From a virus: a DNA stretch of 41,367 bases. The first letter of the stretch is position 1. Each line of letters begins with the position of its first letter. Below, in pieces: positions 22,942-30,308 of the stretch. Location of the stretch: the IMG/VR virus record IMGVR_UViG_3300036768_000096, positions 1-41,367 of that record; one strand, written 5' to 3'. A program made the position numbers and the translations under genes. Below the pieces are notes generated by a model that saw only the letters and a program-made list of their open reading frames with translations, did not search any database and was not told where the DNA came from.

Positions 22942-24792
22942 TCAGTTCTCCGTCACGAGGTAGTACACGCCCTCGGAGAACTCCGCGAAGCTGCTGGCCA
23001 GACCAAGCGCCTGCCAGTCCTCTTTCGAGTAGGCTCCGGCCGTCACCACCTGCACGCCACCATGTCCGGCGATGCAGATCCCATCGGGCGAAGCGTAGAT
23101 CACGCCGCCTTCGGTGCTCACGACCGAACGCTTCGAGACGCATGCTTGCGGGCTCTCCAGCTTCTGCTCGGTCATGCTGGCCGAGTCCGCACCAGACACA
23201 TACGACGGCGGCCCGATCGTCAGCACCACCACCGTCTGCCCGAACACGCCAAGCGCCACGCCGGAAAACTGCAGCGGGATGCGGTATTCCTCCGGCCAGG
23301 CGTATGGCTCCTCAGGCTCACTGAAACACAGCACACGCCCACCGTCAGCCAAGCCAGCCAGGATGCCGTTCGGTAGCCCAACCAGAGAGAACAGATCCGC
23401 CGGCGGCTCCACCCATGTCGACGTTGGGCACGTCTCGCCAAGCTCCTCCTGCAGCTTGCTGTCGTTGTAGGTCAACGTGCCGATGGGGATCTCGGCCACG
23501 AAGGCGAATGCGGCGCCCGTGTTCGTCGTGGACGATCGGTACAGGCGCCAATGCGCCAGCGGGCCGTATGGCGCGGTCACGGCCGGCGCGCCGATCGTGA
23601 CCTGCACCGAATCGTTCTGGTCGATCTCTACCAAGTCGCATGGATCAGACGGCGCGCTCTCCTCGCCTCGGTCGGTGACGTAGGTGAAGAAGTAGGAGCG
23701 CGTTTCCAGTGCGCGTTCAACCGGGGTCGGCAGCGCGCCCGAGTAGTCGGACAGGATCTGCTCGATGCTCGAGCGCAGGTTGGCGTTGACGTTGGTGAAG
23801 TGGTATGTCAGCCGGTTGACAGCAGCGACCAACGCCACTCCGGCATTGTTCAGAGCAAAGGCCCGCGCCGGCCCAGTCTCTGTCACGGAGACCAGCTCGA
23901 CGATGCGCTCCTGCAGGCGGTTGATCTCGTCGATGTAGCTGGCAATGGGGTCCGTGCTGGCTGAAAACAGGGCGCTGATGCGCCCCGCGATCTGGTTAGC
24001 CTGATCCACCGTGTACAAGGGCGCCGTGTTTTCTGGCGGCTTGGTCATGGCCTGCAGCGCCGTCGATAGCGCGGCCGAATTGATCTGGTAGCCGCTGGCC
24101 CGCCACAGGACCGACACCATCCAGTAGTTCGCGGAATTGAAAACGACCGTCCTGCCGCCCAGCAACGGGTCCGCCAAGTACCGATCTGACTCGGCGACGA
24201 TCGTGGTCGGAGACAACGTGATCGGGACGCAGTACCCGACCATCCTCGGAGCGAGCCCGACACCATCGGAGTCGTCGACCCATACCGCACCCAGGTTGCC
24301 GCCAGATGGGGTGCCGTTGCCAAAACTGCTGGCCGTGCGCGCCGCGATGGCGGCCGCCTCGACCGCGTTCAGGATGGCAAGCGTGGCAGCGCGATAGTCG
24401 TCCGTCGAGAACTCGTCCGAGACGTTTGCGACGGCAGTAGGCGGCGCAGGCGGCCGAGGAACACCAAGGCGGCGATAGGCGTCGCTCTGCCAGACCTCCG
24501 GGTAGCTCGTGCGGCCGGTCAGAAATACCCGCTCCACGCCTGCCTCAAGCACCTGGCCGTCCACGTAGTCGGTGTCAGTGGTCGAGTGCAGCCACACGCC
24601 CGACGGCGTGCGGTGCAGCGAAATCGTACCGGCCGACACGGTGGCCACCGAATCGCCGGCTCCGCGCAGTGGCCTAAAGTCGCCGAAGCGCAGGTCCAGG
24701 TTCTTGGCGATCTGCGCGCCTGCGTTGCCTAGCCGACGCGGGTCAACCGATGGCGCGATGCCTCCGAACTCGTCGATGACGATGCGCGCCAC
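22942..24792 (-). CDS. Tail nozzle or tubular-B-type protein (616 aa)
   Basis: Starts MARIVIDEFGGIAPSVDPRR, the conserved opening of podophage tail-tube/nozzle proteins, with the region after it (AKNLDLRFGDFRPLRG) placing it in the family of large tail-hub proteins. The centre has a fibronectin-like stretch (YFFTYVTDRGEESAPS, near 370) and the C-terminus contains propeller-like strands (GVALGVFGQTVVVLTIG, GGVIYASPDGICIAGHGG). Length agrees with nozzle proteins of short-tailed phages. It would form the lower tail tube that fibres attach to; neighbours upstream are the adaptor and downstream the fibres, in the usual order. Confidence 0.8.
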   Translation of the reverse strand: MARIVIDEFGGIAPSVDPRRLGNAGAQIAKNLDLRFGDFRPLRGAGDSVATVSAGTISLHRTPSGVWLHSTTDTDYVDGQVLEAGVERVFLTGRTSYPEVWQSDAYRRLGVPRPPAPPTAVANVSDEFSTDDYRAATLAILNAVEAAAIAARTASSFGNGTPSGGNLGAVWVDDSDGVGLAPRMVGYCVPITLSPTTIVAESDRYLADPLLGGRTVVFNSANYWMVSVLWRASGYQINSAALSTALQAMTKPPENTAPLYTVDQANQIAGRISALFSASTDPIASYIDEINRLQERIVELVSVTETGPARAFALNNAGVALVAAVNRLTYHFTNVNANLRSSIEQILSDYSGALPTPVERALETRSYFFTYVTDRGEESAPSDPCDLVEIDQNDSVQVTIGAPAVTAPYGPLAHWRLYRSSTTNTGAAFAFVAEIPIGTLTYNDSKLQEELGETCPTSTWVEPPADLFSLVGLPNGILAGLADGGRVLCFSEPEEPYAWPEEYRIPLQFSGVALGVFGQTVVVLTIGPPSYVSGADSASMTEQKLESPQACVSKRSVVSTEGGVIYASPDGICIAGHGGVQVVTAGAYSKEDWQALGLASSFAEFSEGVYYLVTEN

Positions 24793-24795
24793 GGG

Positions 24796-25500
24796 TCAGG
24801 CCCCCGTGGTCACACCGCGGCCTGCCGCCGCATCGGTCGATCGAGGCGACGTGCTGCCGGTGGCGGCGAGCTCGACCCCCAGACTCTGCACGGCCAGCGA
24901 CAGGTGCGTCTGGGCGGCATCCACTACGCCCGGCGCAAAGTCGGCGTCCTTGGCCTTGCAGCGGAACAGCACGTACTCGCGCAGCGCGGTGATGTTCTGG
25001 TCGTCCAGCGGCACGTTACCGCTCACGTCGGACGGCACGGCGCTAGGCGACGGCACGGTGATGGGCGTAGCGTGCTGCGCGAACCGGATGCGCAGCGCGG
25101 CACCAATGGCGGCTGGCGGGTACACCTCAAACGTCTCCGGCTCGCGCTCGTCATAGACGTAGTTCTTGATCGTGGTCGACCCGGCGCCAGAGCGCCACGC
25201 GGGTAGCACCGCGTCGAGCATCTTGCGGTCCACCAGGCGCACGGCGCCTCCAGCGGCGTTGCCAAGCACCTCGAACAGCTTGTAGCCTCCGGCCGGGAGC
25301 GTCTGCCTCGTGCCGACGGACAGCGCGAAGTTGTGGTTGTAGGTCGACATGGCGTCAGGCCGCGCCTCGGCGATCCACAGCAGCCCGGCGTTCATGTAGC
25401 GCACCAGCTCGTAGACCTTCCATCGCACGCCGGCTGTCGCCTCGTCCTCCATCAGCTGATGTAGGACTTCTTCGATAAACGACTGATTCGTCTTGGCCAT
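24796..25500 (-). CDS. Tail adaptor (tubular-A-type) protein
   Basis: 234 residues. The N-terminal helices (FIEEVLHQLMEDE, VRWKVYELVRYMNAG) and the following WIAEARPDA and PAGGYKLFEV match phage adaptor proteins that bridge portal ring and tail. The middle (YVYDEREPETFEVYPPA) is the conserved strand-loop of that group and the end is a low-complexity tail. It lies between the head-tail protein at 25504 and the nozzle gene, four bases apart. Assignment rests on this recognised pattern and on gene order. Confidence 0.72.
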   Translation of the reverse strand: MAKTNQSFIEEVLHQLMEDEATAGVRWKVYELVRYMNAGLLWIAEARPDAMSTYNHNFALSVGTRQTLPAGGYKLFEVLGNAAGGAVRLVDRKMLDAVLPAWRSGAGSTTIKNYVYDEREPETFEVYPPAAIGAALRIRFAQHATPITVPSPSAVPSDVSGNVPLDDQNITALREYVLFRCKAKDADFAPGVVDAAQTHLSLAVQSLGVELAATGSTSPRSTDAAAGRGVTTGA

Positions 25501-25503
25501 GGG

Positions 25504-26121
25504 TCAGAACCAGTTGGGCGTCGGCCGCCAGAACCGGCCGGTGTGCCCACGCGCGATATCGACGCCGGCCCGTCCGATCAGTTCCTGGAAAATCACGCCT
25601 TGGATGCTGGCGGCGTTGGGGTCGAACCATGGCGCGCCGCGGGTCAGCAACAGGTTGCGCGCGCCGCCGGCAACGATCGCTTCGTGGTAGCGGGCGGCCA
25701 CAAAGTCCGGGCAGGTCGCGGAGTCGACCGTCGGCATCAGCGACACCTGCGCGCGGATATTCCCGCTAACGGTCTGGCCGGTGACTGTGATGGTCGACAA
25801 GTCGTCTGTGGTGACGCCGGGCGCAGCCTCGTTCGTGGCGTCCTCCCAGTCCAGCTCATGCCACGTGAACGGAATCACCTCGAGCGGTCGGCCATCCACC
25901 GTCACGCGCTCCAGGCGTATGGCCTGGCTCTCGGCCGGAAGCGTGATGGTGTAGACGCCAGACCCCGGGGTCGTCTCCACACAGGCGCACCAGACGCGCC
26001 AGATGCGCGTGCGCCAGCAGAACTCGCGGGCGGCGCGGCACAGCGCTTGGTCGATCAGAGGATCGGGCGCGCCATGGACGTGGATCAGCACGTCCGGCTT
26101 GAATGCATCCCAGGCGGCCAC
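25504..26121 (-). CDS. Head-tail connector-type protein
   Basis: 205 residues. Helical N-terminus (VLIHVHGAPDPLIDQALCRA, then FCWRTRIWR), central beta sandwich (GVYTITLPAESQAIRLERV), and a C-terminal helix (FVAARYHEAIVAGGARNLLL). This helix-beta-helix order is seen in head-completion proteins encoded just before the tail adaptor. The frame could extend a little, but the start at 26121 leaves a 20-base gap to the upstream gene. No catalytic residues. Function inferred from order and fold pattern. Confidence 0.68.
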   Translation of the reverse strand: MAAWDAFKPDVLIHVHGAPDPLIDQALCRAAREFCWRTRIWRVWCACVETTPGSGVYTITLPAESQAIRLERVTVDGRPLEVIPFTWHELDWEDATNEAAPGVTTDDLSTITVTGQTVSGNIRAQVSLMPTVDSATCPDFVAARYHEAIVAGGARNLLLTRGAPWFDPNAASIQGVIFQELIGRAGVDIARGHTGRFWRPTPNWF

Positions 26122-26141
26122 GGCGCGCGGTCGTCAGGAGT

Positions 26142-26498
26142 TCACGAACGGGCGCGCCTTGCCTTGGCAGCCGGCTTGTCTTCCGGCGGGGTGTTCGACT
26201 CGACCGGCAGGCCGCCATTGGGCGCCTCGGTGAAGTCGCCATCGTCGTCCTCACCGCCTTCGTCGCCATCGGCCTTGCTCTTTGCGCGCAGCAGTGCCTC
26301 GGCCATCTCGAAATCTTCGGCGTTTGCAGGCTCGAATTCACCCGAGCGGGACAGAAGCGACGCCACCAGCGCGGCATCAGGGATGTCACAGGCCAGCGCG
26401 CCGAACTCGTCGCGCTTGAACACGTAGGGTTTGCCGCCAGCGTCACGCACGGCCACTGTGCCGTCCGTGCGGGGCTTGATGTTGGTGAGCAGTTTCAT
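26142..26498 (-). CDS. Small acidic head-associated protein
   Basis: 118 residues, MKLLTNIKPRTDGTVAVRDA at the start, a short beta region (PYVFKRDEFG), a helix, then a very acidic tail (DGDEGGEDDDGDFTEAPN) and a basic end (AKARRARS). A ribosome site (AAGAGGA) lies just upstream, after a terminator that separates it from the decoration-type gene. Small proteins of this type are common next to head-tail connectors; role unknown. Confidence 0.65.
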   Translation of the reverse strand: MKLLTNIKPRTDGTVAVRDAGGKPYVFKRDEFGALACDIPDAALVASLLSRSGEFEPANAEDFEMAEALLRAKSKADGDEGGEDDDGDFTEAPNGGLPVESNTPPEDKPAAKARRARS

Positions 26499-26509
26499 GC
26501 GGTCCTCTT

Positions 26510-26536
26510 GGAAAAAGAGGGGGCAGAAGCCCCCTC
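26510..26536 (-). terminator. Rho-independent terminator downstream of the decoration-type gene
   Basis: On the minus strand: GAGGGGGC, loop TTCT, GCCCCCTC, then TTTTT (arms at 26529-26536 and 26517-26524, T run at 26516-26512). An eight-base perfect stem, tetraloop and T run are textbook. It follows the stop of the gene at 26595-27071 by about 58 bases and precedes the start of the gene at 26498. It would reduce transcription from the capsid genes into the tail genes, setting a dosage step. Confidence 0.88.
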
Positions 26537-26594
26537 AAGCCCTTGTGCCCCCGAGCAACTCACCCGAAGACTTTCAGCGCGAGCAGCGCGCGGA

Positions 26595-27071
26595 TCAGGT
26601 CGAGAGTGCGGCGCGGTAGGTCATCTCGACAAACAGCGTGCCGGCGACGGGCGTGGTCGGCGCAGTGGCGACCCTCACGCCAAGCCGGCGGTCACTTGCG
26701 CTCGGCGCGATCGTCTGCATCGCGTTGCCGTTGCGTGTCAGCGCCTGGTCGAACGCCACGTTGGTAGCGGTCGTCACGCCCCAGTGCGCGCCGCCGTCGG
26801 CCGCGGCCGTCGACAGGGTGGTGCTAGAGCCGTCCCAGATGCCGACCTGCAGGACCATGGCCGCAGCGCCGCTGTCAACGTCGGTTCCGCCGACCCGCAG
26901 ATCGACCGGCACACAGCCAGCCGGCAGCCAGCCAACCTGACCAATGGTGTTCAGCGCCAGGTCGCCAGCGGTCACAGCCAGCGGGAAACGGACGGTGATG
27001 TTCTCGCCGCCGGCCGGCGTCGGGACTTGCTTGCGGCCGTTGAGGTAGTCGTTGCTGTTGGTGAAAGCCAT
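26595..27071 (-). CDS. Head decoration or stabilisation-type protein
   Basis: 158 residues, start MAFTNSNDYLNGRKQVPTPA with TAGGAG upstream. Beta-rich throughout (ENITVRFPLAV, AMVLQVGIWDGSS, DRRLGVRVATAPTTP, LFVEMTYRAAL), with few charged residues, as in small capsid-associated proteins. It follows the major capsid gene by 32 bases and is the last gene before the terminator, so it should be made at a level close to the capsid protein, which fits a decoration role. Not matched to a named family. Confidence 0.65.
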   Translation of the reverse strand: MAFTNSNDYLNGRKQVPTPAGGENITVRFPLAVTAGDLALNTIGQVGWLPAGCVPVDLRVGGTDVDSGAAAMVLQVGIWDGSSTTLSTAAADGGAHWGVTTATNVAFDQALTRNGNAMQTIAPSASDRRLGVRVATAPTTPVAGTLFVEMTYRAALST

Positions 27072-27103
27072 CGTGCGCTCCTAGATTGATTGCGTGGCGC
27101 CGA

Positions 27104-28249
27104 TCAGCGCGAGGCGCAGGCGGTGTCCAGCGAGAACAAGCCAAAGTCCTGCGGGGTGCCATCGATATCGAAGCGCACCTTCTTGACGCCGAAGATGCTC
27201 GATGTCGAGATCACCACCTTGTCGCCGTTGTCGCGCGTCTCCTCGTGCCAGTCGAATCGCAGGTTGTTGCCCGGCGATCCGAATGCGACCACCGCGGCCT
27301 GCGAGCCCAGGAACAGCGCGCGCGCAGCTTCGACGTTGGCGCCGGCACCGGCGTCGTTGAAGCGGATCACGTTGCGGTGCGAGTGCAGGATGACGTTGCG
27401 GTACATCCCCAGGCTGCCCTTGAACAACGGGTTGTTCCGGCCCTCGGCGGCGGCGGCGGCCTTCTGGATGTCGAGCCACTGCCCCGTGGCGGTCGACGCG
27501 CGCAGGTCGTCTTCCTGCCAGATGTGCATCACGCACAAATACGTCTCGTTGCCGTCGATCTTGCACGGCTGCAGCACCGGGATACCGGTAGCGCCGCCGC
27601 CTTGCGAGTCGGCGCGCGTCTTGGCGCGGTCGACGATCTTCAAACTGAACTTGTCCAGCGCGTCGATGTTGTTGTATGCGGTCGCGCCGTTCACCTCCTG
27701 CCCGCTGGCGTTCAATTCGGCGCCGTACAGGCGGTGATTGGCGTCTGGCGTGAACAGCGGGTTGTTCGCGCGGCCCGTGTAGCCCAGCGGAAGCAGGAAG
27801 TTGGGGTTGATGCCGCGCGCGCCGCTCAAATAGATGAACAGCAGTTCGTCGAACAGGCGAGCCCACCAGCCGGATTGCTGGCGGCGTGCCTTCTCGCGCA
27901 GGTTGTGCAGCGTGCGCTTGCGGGTCATGCGCCCGCCAGTGTTCACGCCGCACCGGGCCTGGTCGATATAGATCGAGTCGGTGTAGAAGCGCTGCGCTTC
28001 TTCGTTACCTTCGAGGTTGTCCTCGCCCTCGACCGGCGCCATGCGCATTTCGGCCAGCAGGTCATAGTAGATCTGCTCGCCAGCGTCGGATTCCAGGTCC
28101 GTCAGGATCTGGATGGGCGTCTCAGATTCGGCGCCGCGGCCCATCATGCGGGTGTTGAAATACGACTTCTGCGAGGTGTCGTAGGCCATCAGGCCAGAGT
28201 ACCGCTTGACGGCTTTTGCGTCGTTGACACCGATGATGGTGCGAGCCAT
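27104..28249 (-). CDS. Major capsid protein, N4 gp56 family
   Basis: 381 residues forming the capsid shell. The first 170 residues show the signature of the N4 gp56-type capsid family: QKSYFNTRMMGRGAESETPI, QILTDLESDAGEQIYYDLL, MRMAPVEGEDNLEG, YIDQARCGVNTGGRMTRKRT, WWARLFDELLFIYLSGARGI. The C-terminal half holds the expected strand-rich domain (PCKIDGNETYLCVMHIWQED, FGSPGNNLRFDWHEE). The start at 28249 has GAGGAG eight bases upstream, and that ribosome site lies in one arm of a hairpin at 28258-28283. Scaffold and a 70-residue protein precede it; a decoration-type gene follows. Confidence 0.94.
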   Translation of the reverse strand: MARTIIGVNDAKAVKRYSGLMAYDTSQKSYFNTRMMGRGAESETPIQILTDLESDAGEQIYYDLLAEMRMAPVEGEDNLEGNEEAQRFYTDSIYIDQARCGVNTGGRMTRKRTLHNLREKARRQQSGWWARLFDELLFIYLSGARGINPNFLLPLGYTGRANNPLFTPDANHRLYGAELNASGQEVNGATAYNNIDALDKFSLKIVDRAKTRADSQGGGATGIPVLQPCKIDGNETYLCVMHIWQEDDLRASTATGQWLDIQKAAAAAEGRNNPLFKGSLGMYRNVILHSHRNVIRFNDAGAGANVEAARALFLGSQAAVVAFGSPGNNLRFDWHEETRDNGDKVVISTSSIFGVKKVRFDIDGTPQDFGLFSLDTACASR

Positions 28250-28257
28250 GGATAGAA

Positions 28258-28283
28258 CTCCTCAAGGTTGAAACCATGAGGAG
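28258..28283 (-). promoter_or_regulatory. Hairpin covering the capsid gene ribosome site
   Basis: Bases 28258-28264 (CTCCTCA) and 28277-28283 (TGAGGAG) are perfect inverted repeats; inside them GGT and ACC pair around TGAA. In the minus-strand RNA the last arm carries GAGGAG, the ribosome site eight bases before the capsid ATG at 28249, so the folded RNA would hide it. There is no T run, so it is not a normal terminator. A role in timing or dosing capsid translation is inferred. Confidence 0.6.
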
Positions 28284-28313
28284 CACTCCTGCGCTCCTGC
28301 CAGTGCGGGCCGC

Positions 28314-28526
28314 TTACCCGCGATCGGTCGACGGGATCATTGCATGCTTGGAACGGCCGCCGGCGCGCGTGATGGGCACCTCGCGCGGCGTCGTGACGAT
28401 CAGCCGCGCCATGCGCCCGCTCTTGGCGACGAACTCGACTTCTACACCGGTGCCGGCGAATACCACGCGCTCGCCCGGCTCCACGTCCATGTGGACACGG
28501 CTATGCGGCTCGACAGCCTGGTCCAT
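28314..28526 (-). CDS. Small protein between scaffold and capsid genes
   Basis: 70 residues, starting two bases after the scaffold stop. Sequence MDQAVEPHSRVHMDVEPGER, then a strand (VVFAGTGVEVEFVA) and RMARLIVTTPREVPI, ending basic. The pattern suggests a small beta barrel. Codon use matches neighbours and it fits exactly between two structural genes, so it is real, but I do not recognise the family. Confidence 0.6.
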   Translation of the reverse strand: MDQAVEPHSRVHMDVEPGERVVFAGTGVEVEFVAKSGRMARLIVTTPREVPITRAGGRSKHAMIPSTDRG

Positions 28527-28528
28527 GC

Positions 28529-29542
28529 TCAGTGACGGGTCGACGTATTGCCGCGCAGGCGGCCCGTGAACTTGCCGATGAAGTTCGGATCGCGCGCCGC
28601 GAGCTTGGCGATCGCGTCCTCGAGTTCCAGACCATCAAGCTCGTCCAGGCCATCGAACTCGTCTCCGCTCACGTCAGCGGCGGACTGGCCGCCCGGGACC
28701 TGAGATAGGTCCTTGGGCAGCGCGGAAAGGTCGGGCGCGCGCGCGGCGGCCGCGGCCTTCTTGCGGTCCGCGGCTGTTGGCGCCGGATCTCCGGCGGCTG
28801 TGCGTGCGCCGGCCTTGCCAGTGATGCCGTGCATGGCCAGCACGCGCTTGTGCGCCTCGGCGAAGAACCACGTCAGCGGCTTGTCGTTGTTCTCCGGCTT
28901 GTTTGCCAGTGCCTTGATGAACACGTCAAAGTCGGCGTGCTTGTCTTTGTCCGTGGCGTAGTCCACGCCGTCTGCTTTGGCCGCCTTCAGCGTGCGACTC
29001 CAGGCGTTATTAATCTGCGCCTGCTCGTACTGCCGTCGCTGGTCCTCGGCCATGTCGGCGCGAATGCGCATGCTGCGCAGGGCATCGCCCTGCTCGGACA
29101 GCTTCTCGGCCTCGGCGTCGAACTCCTCCATGCTCAGCTCGCCGCTGTCGCGGCGCTGGCGCAGATCGGCCATGGCGGCCTTGTGGGCCTTGACCTGCTC
29201 CTCGTAGTCGTCGGGCAGCTTGTAGGCGTATGGCGCGACCAACTGCGGCTCGCCGTCGTCGGCCTGATCCGCCGCCGCGGGCGACGCAGCCTTCTCGGCC
29301 GCAGGTGCGGGCGCGGCAGCAACTTCAGCGGTGTCAGCAGTGGCAGCGGGTTCAACGTCGGCTGCGGCACCCTCGTCGTCGTCCGCTGCATCGTCGTCCT
29401 CCGGGTCGGCGCCGTCGCCGGTGTCGGACTGCGCGATGTTCTTCAGCGCGGCGATCTCGGCATCGTCGGCGTCTGAGATCGCGGCGCGCTCCTCATCGCT
29501 CAGAGTATTCAGCAGGTCCTTGTCGAGGGATTCGGTTCCCAT
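28529..29542 (-). CDS. Scaffolding protein
   Basis: 337 residues, acidic and mostly helical. The N-terminal 110 residues are Asp/Ala-rich low complexity; residues about 125-215 form a coiled coil (YEEQVKAHKAAMADLRQRRD, DMAEDQRRQYEQAQINN); a C-terminal part includes DELDGLELEDAIAKLAA and basic LRGNTSTRH. Acidic helical protein with a basic C-terminal tail immediately before the capsid gene is the standard scaffold pattern in podophages; the tail would bind the capsid protein. No protease motif is seen. Confidence 0.8.
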   Translation of the reverse strand: MGTESLDKDLLNTLSDEERAAISDADDAEIAALKNIAQSDTGDGADPEDDDAADDDEGAAADVEPAATADTAEVAAAPAPAAEKAASPAAADQADDGEPQLVAPYAYKLPDDYEEQVKAHKAAMADLRQRRDSGELSMEEFDAEAEKLSEQGDALRSMRIRADMAEDQRRQYEQAQINNAWSRTLKAAKADGVDYATDKDKHADFDVFIKALANKPENNDKPLTWFFAEAHKRVLAMHGITGKAGARTAAGDPAPTAADRKKAAAAARAPDLSALPKDLSQVPGGQSAADVSGDEFDGLDELDGLELEDAIAKLAARDPNFIGKFTGRLRGNTSTRH

Positions 29543-29570
29543 GGTGTGGCTCCAGGTGGGTGGTTGATGG

Positions 29571-29765
29571 TCAGCAGTCGTTGTCGGCCTTCACGCCGGT
29601 GGCGCCGGCCACGGCTGCGATCTCCATCAGCTTCTGCTTGGCGCACTCCTGTGCGCGTTTCAGTCGCTTCGGGTCGGAGCGGATCTTGTCGGCCTCGGCC
29701 AGCGTGCGCATGTCCGCCTCGGCGGCCCAGCGTTCTTCTTCCTTGCGCATTTCGATCTTGTTCAT
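29571..29765 (-). CDS. Small charged helical protein
   Basis: 64 residues from the ATG at 29765 (MNKIEMRKEEERWAAEADMR), with AGGA about eight bases upstream. It is one long Arg/Lys/Glu/Ala helix followed by a short end with KADNDC. Position just upstream of the scaffold gene suggests a head-related or chaperone role, but no family is recognised. An in-frame start 11 codons earlier lacks a ribosome site. Confidence 0.6.
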   Translation of the reverse strand: MNKIEMRKEEERWAAEADMRTLAEADKIRSDPKRLKRAQECAKQKLMEIAAVAGATGVKADNDC

Positions 29766-29804
29766 CGGACTGGTCCTGCAGATGGAGTTGGCGTACACGA
29801 TGGG

Positions 29805-30308
29805 TCAGGCTGCCATACTTGGATCCGAGGCCAGCAGCGCAGCCAGCAGCGCAAGCTCGTCGTCGGATGCTGCCGGCGCCCCGGTTTTCACCGTCACGCG
29901 CACCTGCCCGGCCTCAGCCTGCAGCAACATGGCCAGCAGCGCGGCCTCGTTGTTGATCTGAGCCGGGGCCAGTTGATCCTGCTTCGCAACCGCGCCGACT
30001 TCGGGGGCTGGCGCTTGTGCGGCCAGCGCGACGTAAGGCGGCGTCTTTGCGGCAGCCGGTTTCTGCGTGACTGGAGCGACGGCCGGCTCCGGCTCCAGAT
30101 GCTCCGGCCGCTCCGGCTTCGCGGCCTGGCGAAGCTCCAGCAGTTCCCATTGGCTTCGGACGATCTGCGCCAGCTGCTCGTCAGCCAAGCGGCCCGAGCC
30201 TCGCGGGTCGTCGGGTCTGATCTCCGGCTGCCCAAGGCCCAGGCCTGCGGTGACGATCAGCGCCGCGGCGACCCCGCGGCGACCAAGACCACGACCGACA
30301 ATGCTCAC
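29805..30308 (-). CDS. Membrane-anchored Pro/Ala-rich hypothetical protein
   Basis: 167 residues from a GTG overlapping the previous stop as GTGA. One hydrophobic segment near the N-terminus (RGVAAALIVTAGLGLG), a helix (LADEQLAQIVRSQWELLELR), a Pro/Ala/Lys linker, and a C-terminal Ala/Leu-rich helical part ending DPSMAA. The last codons and the stop coincide with copy 2 of the 17-bp dispersed element. It follows the repeat-bearing fibre gene; function unknown. Confidence 0.55.
   Translation of the reverse strand: MSIVGRGLGRRGVAAALIVTAGLGLGQPEIRPDDPRGSGRLADEQLAQIVRSQWELLELRQAAKPERPEHLEPEPAVAPVTQKPAAAKTPPYVALAAQAPAPEVGAVAKQDQLAPAQINNEAALLAMLLQAEAGQVRVTVKTGAPAASDDELALLAALLASDPSMAA
29806..29822 (-). 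repeat. Copy 2 of dispersed 17-bp boundary element
   Basis: Minus strand CCAAGTATGGCAGCCTG, identical to the copy at 38839-38855. Here it overlaps the last codons (PSMAA) and part of the stop of the gene ending at 29805, just upstream of the small gene at 29765. Confidence 0.75.
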
